From assembly GCF_004310285.1 (NCBI RefSeq), contig NZ_SISF01000023.1, positions 372,001 through 436,000 on the forward strand: a stretch of 64,000 nt of DNA, given 5' to 3'. Below, in pieces: positions 1 to 8,409 of the stretch. The DNA is from Agrobacterium cavarae (GTDB taxonomy: Bacteria > Pseudomonadota > Alphaproteobacteria > Rhizobiales > Rhizobiaceae). Position 1 is the stretch's first letter; each line of letters begins with the position of its first letter. The translations under genes were made by a program, and so were the position numbers. Below the pieces are notes generated by a model. That model saw nothing but the letters and a program-made list of their open reading frames with translations. It made no database searches and was not told where the DNA came from.

Positions 1-289
1 GAAGAATGAATGTATAGCAATCGACAATGTTCTTCGTAATTCCGAGGCCAGTCGCTTGAGAGAGAACGTTGTAGATTCTTCGCAGAGGGCCGATTTTGAT
101 GTCATCGGCATCTGACGCCGATCCAAGGCCCGCGTCGTAAAATGCGACTTGTTGATCTGGGTTGATCGCAGAGTCTGGCCCACATCTTGTCGCTCGAAAC
201 AATTTGTAAACGTTGCTGCGTCGCTCATCGGGCAACAGGCCACCTGCTTGTCCGGTACCGTCAGAGAATATGAGGATATTCTTGGGCAT
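1..289 (-). CDS. DUF2235 domain protein (alpha/beta-hydrolase-like), cut off by window start
   Basis: The reverse strand reads in one open frame from an ATG at 289 to the window edge, 96 codons without a stop. The protein begins MPKNILIFSDGTGQAGG and continues with SNVYKLFRATRC and VAFYDAGLGS. This is the start of a DUF2235 domain: the 'F-DGT-N/Q' strand, then 'NVxKL', then 'Y..G.G'. DUF2235 proteins are predicted alpha/beta hydrolases, and some members are phospholipase effectors of type VI secretion; which role applies here cannot be told. An AGGAGAAGG ribosome-binding site lies about 10 bases upstream of the ATG. The gene is divergent from the recombinase at 526, and the 236-base gap holds a perfect palindrome. 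The catalytic half is outside the window, so function is not testable here. Confidence 0.8.
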   Translation of the reverse strand, partial: MPKNILIFSDGTGQAGGLLPDERRSNVYKLFRATRCGPDSAINPDQQVAFYDAGLGSASDADDIKIGPLRRIYNVLSQATGLGITKNIVDCYTFIL

Positions 290-364
290 CGTCAGTGACC
301 TTCTCCTGATTGAAGTCAGCCACAAGTATTACCAGAAAAGTTTTTCTAAACGAAATCTCAACCT

Positions 365-431
365 GAAGTTATCCAGAAGAACTTCGGATATGCCAAAGTC
401 TGCAAAGCACGCCGGTGAACGCGTTCACCGG
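365..431. promoter_or_regulatory. Inverted repeats incl. perfect 20-bp palindrome in divergent promoter region
   Basis: CCGGTGAACGCGTTCACCGG at 412-431 is a perfect 20-base palindrome. A second inverted repeat, GAAGTT (365-370) with AACTTC (380-385), lies just to its left. Both are in the 236-base gap between the divergent DUF2235 gene (ATG at 289) and the recombinase (ATG at 526). A dimeric DNA-binding regulator is the obvious reader. No regulator gene is adjacent in the window, so the binding protein is unknown. No other gene is supported in the gap. Confidence 0.55.
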
Positions 432-525
432 GTCAACCTCGCGTTCATGTCGTTTAGATTTGATTAAGCTCGTTCCCTTAGCAAGCCGCCCCCGGGCTGG
501 GCTATCATCTGGAACGGTAACCTGA

Positions 526-2844
526 ATGAGCATAGATCAATCAGCTGTCGTCTTTCGGCGAAAGATCGCAAGCTTCTGCGAGATGAAGCTAGCACCCCTC
601 ACAAACTCAGAGCAACTTCAGGCTTTGTCAGAATATATGATTGGCCTGGTTGACGACAAAGTGCCTCCTCCAATGTTCGGCAGGCATGTCGACTGGAGCG
701 AAGTATCAGTAATCTGCGGACTCGGCCGTACCTCAGAAAAGCTGCGGCGCGTTGCACAGTACGGGTTTGATGCAATCGTCCGTTGGCTCGATCAATCCAG
801 GCCTCAAATCGCCAAACGCACGATCATCAGCAATAAACGGAAGCCACAAAACGGTGCGGTGAGGGCCGGAGTACGAAAGGTTGATCGAAAAGCAGTTGAT
901 CCAAATAGGAAATCGCGCCCTGGGCCGAAACCTAAACCCATCGAGGAGTTTCCCGAACCGCTTTTCGAGAGTTACGAAGAGCCCGTTTCCTTCCAAGCCG
1001 CGCTCCAGTTTCACATCGACCGTTTTGGTGAGACCTACTACCATCTCCATCGAGCGATATTCCGAGAGGGCGATGCCCTTGAGGCAGGCACCTTGTTGAG
1101 CTGGCTGAAAGGGACGAAAGTGCCGCGCAGCGTGTCCAGCCTGGAAATTCTCAATCGGATCGAACGTCGATACCGCCTGCCGCAAAATTATTTCAAAGAA
1201 AAGCTTCCCCACCAGTCTCGTGCCGGGGTCGGATATGATGTCGGTAACGATATTTCTCCTGCGGAGCGTCGGCGTTTGGCTTGGCATCTGCCGGATGACT
1301 TCAACTCATTGCCAGAAGAAAAGCGTGCGGAAATACTAGAATGGGTAAGGCGAGTTATTCTAACCGGTGCGACTGACTATCGTCGTTATCAGGCACTCGC
1401 GACGCGACAACGATATGCGATCCGATTTCCTGGCGTGACCTATGGCGGCTCTCACAAACCGATGACATCAGCCGGTAAGGTAGTCAAAGAATCCAAGGAC
1501 GAACTGGAAGACCCTGATATGCTTTCCGGGGTGATCGACGCGCCGACGCATCTAGCGTATGAAATGGCTAATCTGATGTCCTTCAAAACCGCGACCCTGA
1601 CTGCTGTCGGATTCAAACGAAACGGTGTGTGGGGTGAAGAAACGGCATCCCAGAAACTTGAGCACTTGGGTCTCATGTTTGGCGCACTCGCTGCTTCACC
1701 CGAGGGCGAAGTCGCTGAACGGGGGGTACCGTTAAATGCTTTGACGTTTGGTCTACTTGTTTTCCCTGGCATTTGGGATTGGTATTTACAATGGCGCGAG
1801 AGACGACGGGGGTTTTACACTGCTTGGGAGGCTGACATGCTCAGCATTGCCCTGTCGCTTACCCGCGAAGAAACTGGATGGATCAGGCAGCATCCTGAAC
1901 TTATCGAGCGTGTGGTGCCGGTGACTGGCCTGGTTACGAAAGAGGAGATTGCCTTCGCACGACGTGATTGGCATGCCTGCTGCGACGCTTTTCATTCTCA
2001 TGCAAGGAACCGCATCAGGGAAATTCAGCGAGTGATGCGAGTCCACAGGGACCCGTTCGAGCCAATCATGTGTGTGCTGGAGGCACCAAGCCCTCTTGCT
2101 GAGTATCGGAAGATTACGGATGAGATACTTCTTCGAATGCCGGATAAGGATCGTTACCCGAGAGCGGCCGCAGAATCCGTTCGATCATTTCTGATGTTGC
2201 GCCTCGGGCTGCATCTGGGTCTCCGACAGAAGAACCTTCGGCAACTGATGTTCTGCCCACGGGGACACTTCCCGACTTCGGAACGTCGACTGGAAGAAAT
2301 GCGGCGCGGAGAAATTCGCTGGAACGACCGAGAGAACGGGTGGGAGGTCTTGATCCCGTCTGTAGCGTTTAAGAATGCAAATTCCTCTTTCTTCGGATCG
2401 AAGCCGTTCAGGCTGATCCTGCCAGACTTGCTCGATCTTTATCACTACATCAACGCATACATCGAACGTCATCGGAAGGTTTTGCTCGGGCAGGCCACTG
2501 ATCCTGGCACTTTCTTCATAAAAACGGTCAAACTTTCGAGTGCTGATGCCGCCTACAATCAAACGACGTTCTATGAAGCCTGGCGTCTCATCATACAACG
2601 TTACGGCATCTATAACCCATACACCGGACGTGGGGCGATTAAGGGCCTCTTGCCTCACGGCCCCCACAATGTTCGGGACGTATTGGCGACGCACATTTTA
2701 AAACTCACCGGGTCTTACGAGCAGGCAAGCTATGCTATCCAGGATACACCGGAGATGGTTCAGCAGCACTATGGACGCTTCCTTCCGCAGGACAAGGCAG
2801 CTCTTGCAGCGAAGATATTGAACCAAGTCTGGGAAGCGGCGTAA
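526..2844 (+). CDS. Large tyrosine recombinase (integrase) of the island
   Basis: A 772-residue protein whose C-terminal third is a tyrosine recombinase catalytic domain. Visible catalytic elements are the first arginine in HLGLRQKNL (R567), the H-x-x-R box in HGPHNVRD (H714, R717) and the nucleophile in QQHYGRF (Y749), spaced as in the phage-integrase family. The roughly 500 residues before it are far longer than the usual integrase arm-binding region and include a basic stretch near residues 95-140. Length and layout resemble the large recombinases of multi-recombinase mobile modules (VPA1269/GmtZ-like). That assignment is a suggestion, and no partner recombinases are seen. It is probably the integrase of the accessory island ending at tRNA-Thr, although it lies about 5.3 kb from that tRNA. 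A hairpin terminator follows the stop. Confidence 0.82.
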   Translation: MSIDQSAVVFRRKIASFCEMKLAPLTNSEQLQALSEYMIGLVDDKVPPPMFGRHVDWSEVSVICGLGRTSEKLRRVAQYGFDAIVRWLDQSRPQIAKRTIISNKRKPQNGAVRAGVRKVDRKAVDPNRKSRPGPKPKPIEEFPEPLFESYEEPVSFQAALQFHIDRFGETYYHLHRAIFREGDALEAGTLLSWLKGTKVPRSVSSLEILNRIERRYRLPQNYFKEKLPHQSRAGVGYDVGNDISPAERRRLAWHLPDDFNSLPEEKRAEILEWVRRVILTGATDYRRYQALATRQRYAIRFPGVTYGGSHKPMTSAGKVVKESKDELEDPDMLSGVIDAPTHLAYEMANLMSFKTATLTAVGFKRNGVWGEETASQKLEHLGLMFGALAASPEGEVAERGVPLNALTFGLLVFPGIWDWYLQWRERRRGFYTAWEADMLSIALSLTREETGWIRQHPELIERVVPVTGLVTKEEIAFARRDWHACCDAFHSHARNRIREIQRVMRVHRDPFEPIMCVLEAPSPLAEYRKITDEILLRMPDKDRYPRAAAESVRSFLMLRLGLHLGLRQKNLRQLMFCPRGHFPTSERRLEEMRRGEIRWNDRENGWEVLIPSVAFKNANSSFFGSKPFRLILPDLLDLYHYINAYIERHRKVLLGQATDPGTFFIKTVKLSSADAAYNQTTFYEAWRLIIQRYGIYNPYTGRGAIKGLLPHGPHNVRDVLATHILKLTGSYEQASYAIQDTPEMVQQHYGRFLPQDKAALAAKILNQVWEAA

Positions 2845-2853
2845 ACCGGATGG

Positions 2854-2885
2854 AGGACCAGCGATTGTCGAGCGTTGCTGGTCCT
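2854..2885 (+). terminator. Hairpin terminator after the recombinase
   Basis: AGGACCAGC (2854-2862) pairs perfectly with GCTGGTCCT (2877-2885), and the inner bases extend the stem with G-U pairs. The sequence after it, TGGCTTTT, is moderately T-rich. It sits 10 bases after the recombinase stop codon, where a rho-independent terminator is expected. The rest of the gap to 3119 shows no gene. Confidence 0.6.
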
Positions 2886-3119
2886 TGGCTTTTCGGGTTT
2901 TATCGGCAGTAGTCATCGAATGTGTCTTCACCTTCCCAAGGGAGACCATGTGCGATTGTGAACTCTTTTTCTGCACCCGCGCGGGAAAAGAAACATCTGT
3001 GGTTCTCGTGTACGAAGCACCTACACGTAGAGCGACCGTGGCTTGAAACCTCGCACTAGCGTAATTTCTCCACCGGCTCAGAGCAGCTTGGTATGGATAA
3101 ACTTCCTAGCTGCTCTATC

Positions 3120-3644
3120 TTATGGGAAAACTTTGGATCGCTCTACTAGAGCATAAGTTGAAGTTGACCGAGCATGCCACGTGTCGTCTTGGGGATTGTA
3201 AATGCCTGGAAGGGGGTAGTAGCTATTAATCAGCAGGAAGTCTTTGACATTAAAGGTTGCAATCGGCAATTGACTCACCAGCGCCGCTGCCGCAATATGG
3301 AGGTCCTGTCCCAAGCGAATTCTTTTGGCTCCTGGATGCGATACGAGGAGATTGCGAAGCCTGGGATCAGCAGCCAAATTCCCCCACACCTCGGCAACAT
3401 CCTTTCCTGTCTCCAGGATCGGCATGCCGGTAGCGATAAGCCCTTGGTACCAAGTGGTCAGTCTAACGGCTTTGACGGGGTCACGAGAACAAAGCTGCAT
3501 GATCCCCTGTTGAAACTCGACGATAGCAGCTGCTGGGATAACGAGGTTCGGCGCATCTTTTATAAACCGGAGGACGTGCGGGTTCGGTTTAACCCTGCTG
3601 GTTTCGCTCAAAACGCACGTATCGAGTAAGTATCCGGTCGTCAT
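3120..3644 (-). CDS. PIN-domain ribonuclease, VapC-like toxin
   Basis: A 174-residue protein with the PIN-domain order of acidic residues: D8 in YLLDTCVLSE, E43 in IVEFQQGI, D114 in GQDLHIAAAAL, and N132/D135 in ATFNVKDF. It continues to a short GIYNP motif like the 'v.NPw' end of VapC toxins. PIN toxins are Mg-dependent ribonucleases that cleave tRNA or rRNA and are kept inactive by an antitoxin encoded just upstream in the same operon. Here the gene is about 35 residues longer than a typical VapC, with an extra C-terminal tail after residue 150. No antitoxin-sized frame precedes it on its own strand, because the 115 bases upstream form a divergent promoter region. It may be orphaned, or paired with the divergent 74-residue gene at 3760. 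Confidence 0.8.
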   Translation of the reverse strand: MTTGYLLDTCVLSETSRVKPNPHVLRFIKDAPNLVIPAAAIVEFQQGIMQLCSRDPVKAVRLTTWYQGLIATGMPILETGKDVAEVWGNLAADPRLRNLLVSHPGAKRIRLGQDLHIAAAALVSQLPIATFNVKDFLLINSYYPLPGIYNPQDDTWHARSTSTYALVERSKVFP

Positions 3645-3759
3645 AGAAATGCCCGCTCAACTCAAATGCGAGCAACGTCCGAAATAATGGTTAACAGGCG
3701 ATTAACGGGCGGTATTCCGTCGGGATTACGCTTCGGGCTTCCTCTTATGGGAGAGAACT

Positions 3760-3984
3760 ATGAATAAAGAAGATAGAAATTCCAGAGAAGAAGACGGAAT
3801 GTCGGCCATCATTATTGCCATTCCGGAAGAGGGAGAGCTGCGGCATTTCTTTGAGCGCCTGCGAGCTGCCGGAACGCTTAAGGTCAAAGATGGTGGCGAT
3901 GAGTATGTCATTAAGATTTCAAGATCGCAGATGACAAATGAAGCGAGGGATTTTTTGGCCCGTGGGGGACCAATACCTGAATAG
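3760..3984 (+). CDS. Hypothetical 74-residue protein
   Basis: A small charged protein (MNKEDRNSREEDGMSAIII..., ending FLARGGPIPE). The ATG at 3760 has a strong GGGAGAG ribosome-binding site five bases upstream, the best evidence that it is real. I recognise no family. The N-terminus is hydrophilic, then a mixed strand/helix pattern follows (AIIIAIPEEGELRHFFERLRA). It is divergent from the PIN-domain toxin, with the direct repeat TTAACAGGCG / TTAACGGGCG near 3690-3710 between them. An antitoxin role is possible by position only. Confidence 0.5.
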   Translation: MNKEDRNSREEDGMSAIIIAIPEEGELRHFFERLRAAGTLKVKDGGDEYVIKISRSQMTNEARDFLARGGPIPE

Positions 3985-4020
3985 TCGCCAAAATGCCGAC
4001 ACCATCCATCGCGTGGCTTT

Positions 4021-4455
4021 TCAACGTAATCGTCGCACACGGACAGTCTCATCCATTCCTTCGACATGCAGTTCGAGGCCATTCATACCATCGATCACGA
4101 TGGCGTTCGGACGGTAGGCATAGTGATAACTGTATTTGTATTCCGCTTGCCCCCAAACGTGGCCATTTTCGAACTGAAATAAGCTCTGGCCTTCATATCC
4201 TTTGAAGTCAGAAACAATCACGCCCTCTTCGACGCAGCTTACCTCACGGACTGGAACTGCCTCCGGCACCCCCTCCACCTCTATGACAAGATTCGACCCT
4301 TGTTGGAAAACTTTCACACGGGGCCGGTATGCGTAGTGGTAATGATAGTGATGGACACTCTGCTGAAAAACGTGGCCACTATCTAGCCTGAAGACTTGGC
4401 CTTCGTCGAAGCCGTTAAATTCATCCGAAATACAGCTGTGCAAATTGTAGGACAT
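4021..4455 (-). CDS. Unknown protein made of two tandem copies of a beta-rich domain
   Basis: The 144-residue product is an internal duplication. Residues 9-71 and 80-141 align with a 71-residue period. Each copy runs SD-F-G-(F/Y)-(D/E)GQ, then a GHV(F/W)xQ motif, then a tyrosine/histidine-rich strand ending HYAYRP (residues 40-45 and 111-116), then a hydrophobic strand and V(R/P)V(R/E). The alternating pattern suggests small all-beta, SH3-like domains. No signal peptide or membrane segment is visible. The ATG at 4455 starts MSYNLHSC. Single-copy relatives occur as hypothetical proteins in many bacteria as far as I recall. No function is known to me. It lies alone between the 74-residue gene and the DUF4365-TPR gene. 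Confidence 0.65.
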   Translation of the reverse strand: MSYNLHSCISDEFNGFDEGQVFRLDSGHVFQQSVHHYHYHYAYRPRVKVFQQGSNLVIEVEGVPEAVPVREVSCVEEGVIVSDFKGYEGQSLFQFENGHVWGQAEYKYSYHYAYRPNAIVIDGMNGLELHVEGMDETVRVRRLR

Positions 4456-4850
4456 TTTCGATTTACCTATCGATCATCAACTACATTTTTCGGGGAAAAT
4501 TCTGCCTAGCGCAATATTGGATTGTACGAACTCAACCTCATATGCATACACAATAGCGAAAAAGACAGCCTGATTGCGCTTTTGGCATTCGCCACGAGGG
4601 TGCCGTATCCAAATGCCTAGATGAAAATTCTTCTGGAGGTTGGACAGTTCCTCGAACTGGCGCTCTAGCCGCTATACCAGAGCTGAACATAAACGCTTTC
4701 GCGAGGGAAAGAGCGCCTCCTAGTACATTGCCGAGATATCAGTCGATGTCATGACTATGTGGTCAAGCAGCATTTGACCAACGGAACCCGCGTGTTCAAT
4801 GTATCAATAAAATAAAGTACCTGATTCCCCTGTCGATTTTGCGAGCAAGT
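4456..4850. other. 395-base non-coding gap in the island
   Basis: An A/T-rich stretch between two divergent genes, presumably holding both promoters. No convincing frame is present. GGCATT near 4580 and AATGCC near 4613 form a weak inverted repeat. The minus strand at 4662-4683 resembles a tRNA D-arm (GCTC stem, GG-containing loop, GAGC), but no anticodon or T-arm of proper geometry follows. I see nothing else. Confidence 0.4.
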
Positions 4851-6812
4851 ATGGCCGATAATCCGGGTTTTGAGCATCTTAACGATCTTCCGAAGCGCGA
4901 CACAAACAACGAGATCGAACGGCAAGCACAGCGGGCGTTCCGAAACTTTGTTGATGGTTCCGAATCCTGCTTTATCCAAACACCAGACACCAAGGACTTC
5001 GGTACGGACTATCAGCTGGAGGTGTTAGAAAACGGTTCGGCAACCAACGTCAGGATTCACGTTCAGTTAAAGGGCACAACAAGAAATGCAAATTGCGATG
5101 GATCGGTAACGATAGGGGTTGAACGCAGCAATCTGAACTACCTGATGGTGCAGAGGTATTCCCTTTATGTTTGCTACCATCTTCCGTCCGCCCGACTCCT
5201 TTATGCGCCGGTTGATGCAGTCATAGCCGGGTATAGCCACAGCGGTAGAAGCTGGACTGAACAAGACACGATCAGTGTCCGGTTTACAAAGGTCTTGGAT
5301 CACGAGGCTCTAGATTCCCTCGCAAACCTCGCCAGATTGCAGGCCATCGCATCACGTGATTATCGGTTTAGCTTGACGGTCGGTCGCGCTGAGGACCTTG
5401 GGATTTTCGTTGGCTCTGCTCTGCCTGAAATTCACGTGCCGGAGGATCAAAATCGAGCTGCCGAGCTTTTGGAGAGCCTTTATTATAACAACAAGGAAGA
5501 GATAATTTCCGCTGCGTTTGATCGGTTCGCAGCGGTTCTTGGCTCGAACCATGAGGCCATGCGTTTCTGCTACATGGCCGAGATTAATCTCGGCATGTCA
5601 GGCCATGGAGACGCAAAGCGTATTTCTCGTGCAATCGACTTCTTTGTTCGACTGATCGAAACTGACCGTTTCGAAATAGGAGGACTGCATTTTACAATCG
5701 GCAATGGCCAAACGGCGCTTAGAGACGAGCAGGCTGCCATTTCGTCTTACGTCAAAGCGCTTGGGCAATTGGACACCGTTGATGATCGGGAGTTGGTAGC
5801 TCAATGTCTCAAGAATATGGGCAGTAGCTACTTTAAGCTCGGCGAGCGAGATAAGGCCGCACAGCATTTTGCGGATGCACTGAAGCTTGCTCCGACACTT
5901 GCAGAGGCTCATCATGCTCTTGGTGTACATTTCGTGCAGCAAGGAAATTACGAAAAGGCGCTCAACCACTTCGATAACGTTGTTTTCGACGATGGTCGGA
6001 TTTCCAAAAGCTCATCAACTCTAGGCTGGAGGATCAACTGCTACTTCAATCTTCATCGGACCAAAGCGGCATTTCGAGAGATTAATTCCTTATTGGCGCA
6101 CGCTGCTACACAAGAATGGATATGGCCGTGGACAGCACGGCAGGTGGCTAGTTTCGGCCTGACATCAATCGAGAGCGCTCAAGCAAGCCTTGATTTTTGG
6201 CACCGGTTTAGAAAGGCCAATCCGGCCAATGATTTTGCTTACTCACAAATCCTCCTCGCTAAAGTCTACCTCAAGATGAACGGCGTCGATATCGGAGTTG
6301 AATACAGCAGTTTCCGCAGAGACTTCGAGCCTCTTATCGCCTCAGCTGATGCAAGCCAAGCTCCTTTCCTTTGGGATCGTCTTGGTCACTTTGCACAGAT
6401 AGATGGTGATTGGGACGAGGCCGCGAGGTGTTTTCATCATGCATACGACCTTGGTGGAGAGGAATACGGATATTGTTTGGGAACAGCCCTAAACTTCCTG
6501 AATCGCGGCCAAGAGGCTATCTCGATTTTGAAGGAGCAGGCCGAACGCGTGCAGCCGGACTCCATGAGCTGGTTCCAGCTCGCTGTTGCTTACGAACAGG
6601 CAGGTGAAGATGGAGCGGCAACTTCATCCTACCAAAAAGCCATTGCTCTCGACCCCGATTACGATCTGGCCTGGTTCAATCTCGGAGGAGTATTTTGGAA
6701 TGCTGGGGCGACCGAAGCCGCGCGGAAAACTTGGCGAGCAGCCGTCGAAAAATTTCCTGACCATGAACTGGCGATTAAGTTGCAGAGCGAACCGGGGTTT
6801 TTGAGAGACTGA
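4851..6812 (+). CDS. DUF4365 (PD-(D/E)XK-like) domain fused to TPR repeats
   Basis: From the ATG at 4851 the protein has 653 residues; a TTG at 4839 would add four. Residues about 20-165 form a DUF4365 domain. After 'EIERQAQRAF' come KDFGTDYQLEV (D53, E57) and RIHVQLKGT (Q72, K74), the D...Q-x-K arrangement of a PD-(D/E)XK-type nuclease fold. The remainder, roughly 195-645, is a tetratricopeptide superhelix, with clear repeats such as SSYFKLGERDKAAQHFADAL, HHALGVHFVQQGNYEKALNHF and SWFQLAVAYEQAGEDGAATSSYQKAI. DUF4365 domains are typical of accessory and defence-associated genes. A sensor (TPR) plus nuclease reading is inference. It is followed 160 bases later by the broken DUF4238 gene on the same strand. 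Confidence 0.75.
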   Translation: MADNPGFEHLNDLPKRDTNNEIERQAQRAFRNFVDGSESCFIQTPDTKDFGTDYQLEVLENGSATNVRIHVQLKGTTRNANCDGSVTIGVERSNLNYLMVQRYSLYVCYHLPSARLLYAPVDAVIAGYSHSGRSWTEQDTISVRFTKVLDHEALDSLANLARLQAIASRDYRFSLTVGRAEDLGIFVGSALPEIHVPEDQNRAAELLESLYYNNKEEIISAAFDRFAAVLGSNHEAMRFCYMAEINLGMSGHGDAKRISRAIDFFVRLIETDRFEIGGLHFTIGNGQTALRDEQAAISSYVKALGQLDTVDDRELVAQCLKNMGSSYFKLGERDKAAQHFADALKLAPTLAEAHHALGVHFVQQGNYEKALNHFDNVVFDDGRISKSSSTLGWRINCYFNLHRTKAAFREINSLLAHAATQEWIWPWTARQVASFGLTSIESAQASLDFWHRFRKANPANDFAYSQILLAKVYLKMNGVDIGVEYSSFRRDFEPLIASADASQAPFLWDRLGHFAQIDGDWDEAARCFHHAYDLGGEEYGYCLGTALNFLNRGQEAISILKEQAERVQPDSMSWFQLAVAYEQAGEDGAATSSYQKAIALDPDYDLAWFNLGGVFWNAGATEAARKTWRAAVEKFPDHELAIKLQSEPGFLRD

Positions 6813-6972
6813 ATCGCAGCTCTCTTGATATTCTGAAACTATTCCTCCTCAAATCAATGTCGGCCCAGGAGGACCCCGTTTTCAGGTTGGTATCGCAGTC
6901 TGGTTGAAGCCGAGCAATAGTTTAACGACCGAGTTCCGACCTGGATGGGGCCAAACACTTGGCTGAACGCGC

Positions 6973-8130
6973 ATGTCAAATGTAAAGTACCAGCACTTCC
7001 TCGCCCGGCATCATATGTCCTGGTTCGCGAACGCCGACGGAACGAGTAGTTTCTGGTCGCTGACTGATGGCGTTCTCCAAGAAGATGTGAACCTGACCGA
7101 GATCGGAGGGCAGAACAATCTGTATGAATCTCCCGAGCTAGACAGGAACTTCGTCGAGAAGCAGGTTCTGAATAAGATTGAAACCGATTTTTTTGACGCC
7201 AGGTCCCGCGCCATGGTCGACAGGGCCGTTCGGAAATCTGATGACCGCCAGGCCGTCCGGCGGTACGTCGCGGCTCAGTTCATCCGTGAAGGGTATCTCC
7301 ACAAGCGGCTCGTTAATCTGGAACACGACCTTCTATCTCTAGCGAAAGAGATGGGGCTCGAAAGGCATTGGGGAGCCGAAGGAGTTTCGGCCGAGGGGCG
7401 GCGCAAGCGGGCTAGCGCGACGATGGCGAAAAGTCTTGTTGAACTCGACGACTTGGTCAGGATGTTGAAGCACCATGTTGTCATCTTCGTCCAGCGCCCA
7501 TAAAGCGACCTCGTGCTACCAGACCGTGGCTTCGTCCAAGTCTACGCAGAAAATGGAAATCTCCGCACGGACGGCTTGAAGTCATCAACCCTGAAAATCC
7601 TGATGCCGATTGCTCCCGACGCTGCGCTCAAACTCGTTCGGCCGCGCAGAGGCGCTAGGTTTGCAGACCGCATTACTATTGGCGACAAGCAGCATGCGGA
7701 GTTCATTCACAACCTCGGCCTGAACGGTAAGTCATTCGTTGCGGGTACCAAGCAAGCTCTCGCCGCTGTGGACTTCAATGAGCTGCCGTATTTTGATCCC
7801 AACACGGAGCGGCTCTCGATGGTAATGCAAATCTACAGGGCAGGTGAGCTGGATCGCATCGTTGACAACTTTTGGGCAAAGCAGGTCCCGCATTTGCCGA
7901 GAGCTAAGGTGCGAGCATGGTTCTATCGCGAGAAGTTCATTCCGGCGGTCAACAAGCTTTTCAATCCGCATAATGATTCAAATGCTGAAGTCATAGGGTC
8001 ATCCCTTGACACCGCAAAGGTGGGGCAAGCCCGATTTCCGGGTTCGCTCGTTGCAGACCGGCGGAAACAAACGCTCCAATTCTGCGGGGACGCTAATAAC
8101 GGCACTTTTGGCCAGAGAGGCGTGCCGTAG
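6973..8130 (+). pseudogene. DUF4238 protein gene interrupted by an in-frame TAA
   Basis: The first part (6973-7503, 176 codons) begins SNVKYQHFLARHHMSWFA, the usual DUF4238 opening with its histidine pair. It ends HHVVIFVQRP at a TAA (7501-7503). The same frame then continues without another stop to 8130 (SDLVLPDRGFVQVY..., then SSTLKILMPIAPDAALKLV and HAEFIHNLGLNGKSF). In DUF4238 proteins a 'SDnPv' motif followed by a 'PLsP...L' strand occupies exactly this place, so the two pieces are halves of one protein of about 385 codons. Restart at the GTG at 7513 lacks a ribosome-binding site. It is most simply a nonsense-mutated pseudogene; stop readthrough or a sequencing error are alternatives. 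The last 35 codons before the tRNA look unlike the family and may be island-junction sequence. Confidence 0.7.
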
Positions 8131-8145
8131 GGACAAACCTTAAGG

Positions 8146-8184
8146 CCCACACCAATTGAGCGAAAAAACTCTGTACAGTGTGGG
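8146..8184. other. Inverted repeat and T-run next to tRNA-Thr (island junction)
   Basis: CCCACAC (8146-8152) and GTGTGGG (8178-8184) are exact inverted repeats around the centre, and TGTACA lies just inside the right arm. Read on the minus strand, a run of six T (from AAAAAA near 8163-8168) follows the tRNA 3' end and may terminate its transcript. This short stretch between the broken DUF4238 gene and the tRNA is the likely island boundary. Confidence 0.4.
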
Positions 8185-8193
8185 AGAATTGAA

Positions 8194-8268
<75 letters not shown>

Positions 8269-8409
8269 ATCTGTCGTCGAAGCGCTGCCTCGACATCAAG
8301 TGGGCGCCTATTGCCATAGGTTTTTGATGAGCGCAAGCGTCAAAGTGCGACTTCACCATACCTTTCTGAAAAAAGCGACGGACACTGTTGGACCGCGCGA
8401 AATTCGTTT

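Noticed and set aside
213..467. 84-codon frame on the plus strand near the left edge
   Set aside because: It overlaps the start of the DUF2235 gene on the opposite strand, has no ribosome-binding site and no family likeness.
3726..4082. 118-codon minus-strand frame upstream of the PIN toxin, as a possible antitoxin
   Set aside because: It is antisense to the small gene at 3760, has a composition unlike real proteins (Ser/Arg-rich) and no antitoxin DNA-binding motif; the plus-strand gene has the better ribosome-binding site.
4655..4690. tRNA-like D-arm on the minus strand (GCTC stem, GG-containing loop, GAGC)
   Set aside because: No anticodon arm with a seven-base loop, no T-arm and no acceptor pairing follow; coincidence or a decayed remnant.
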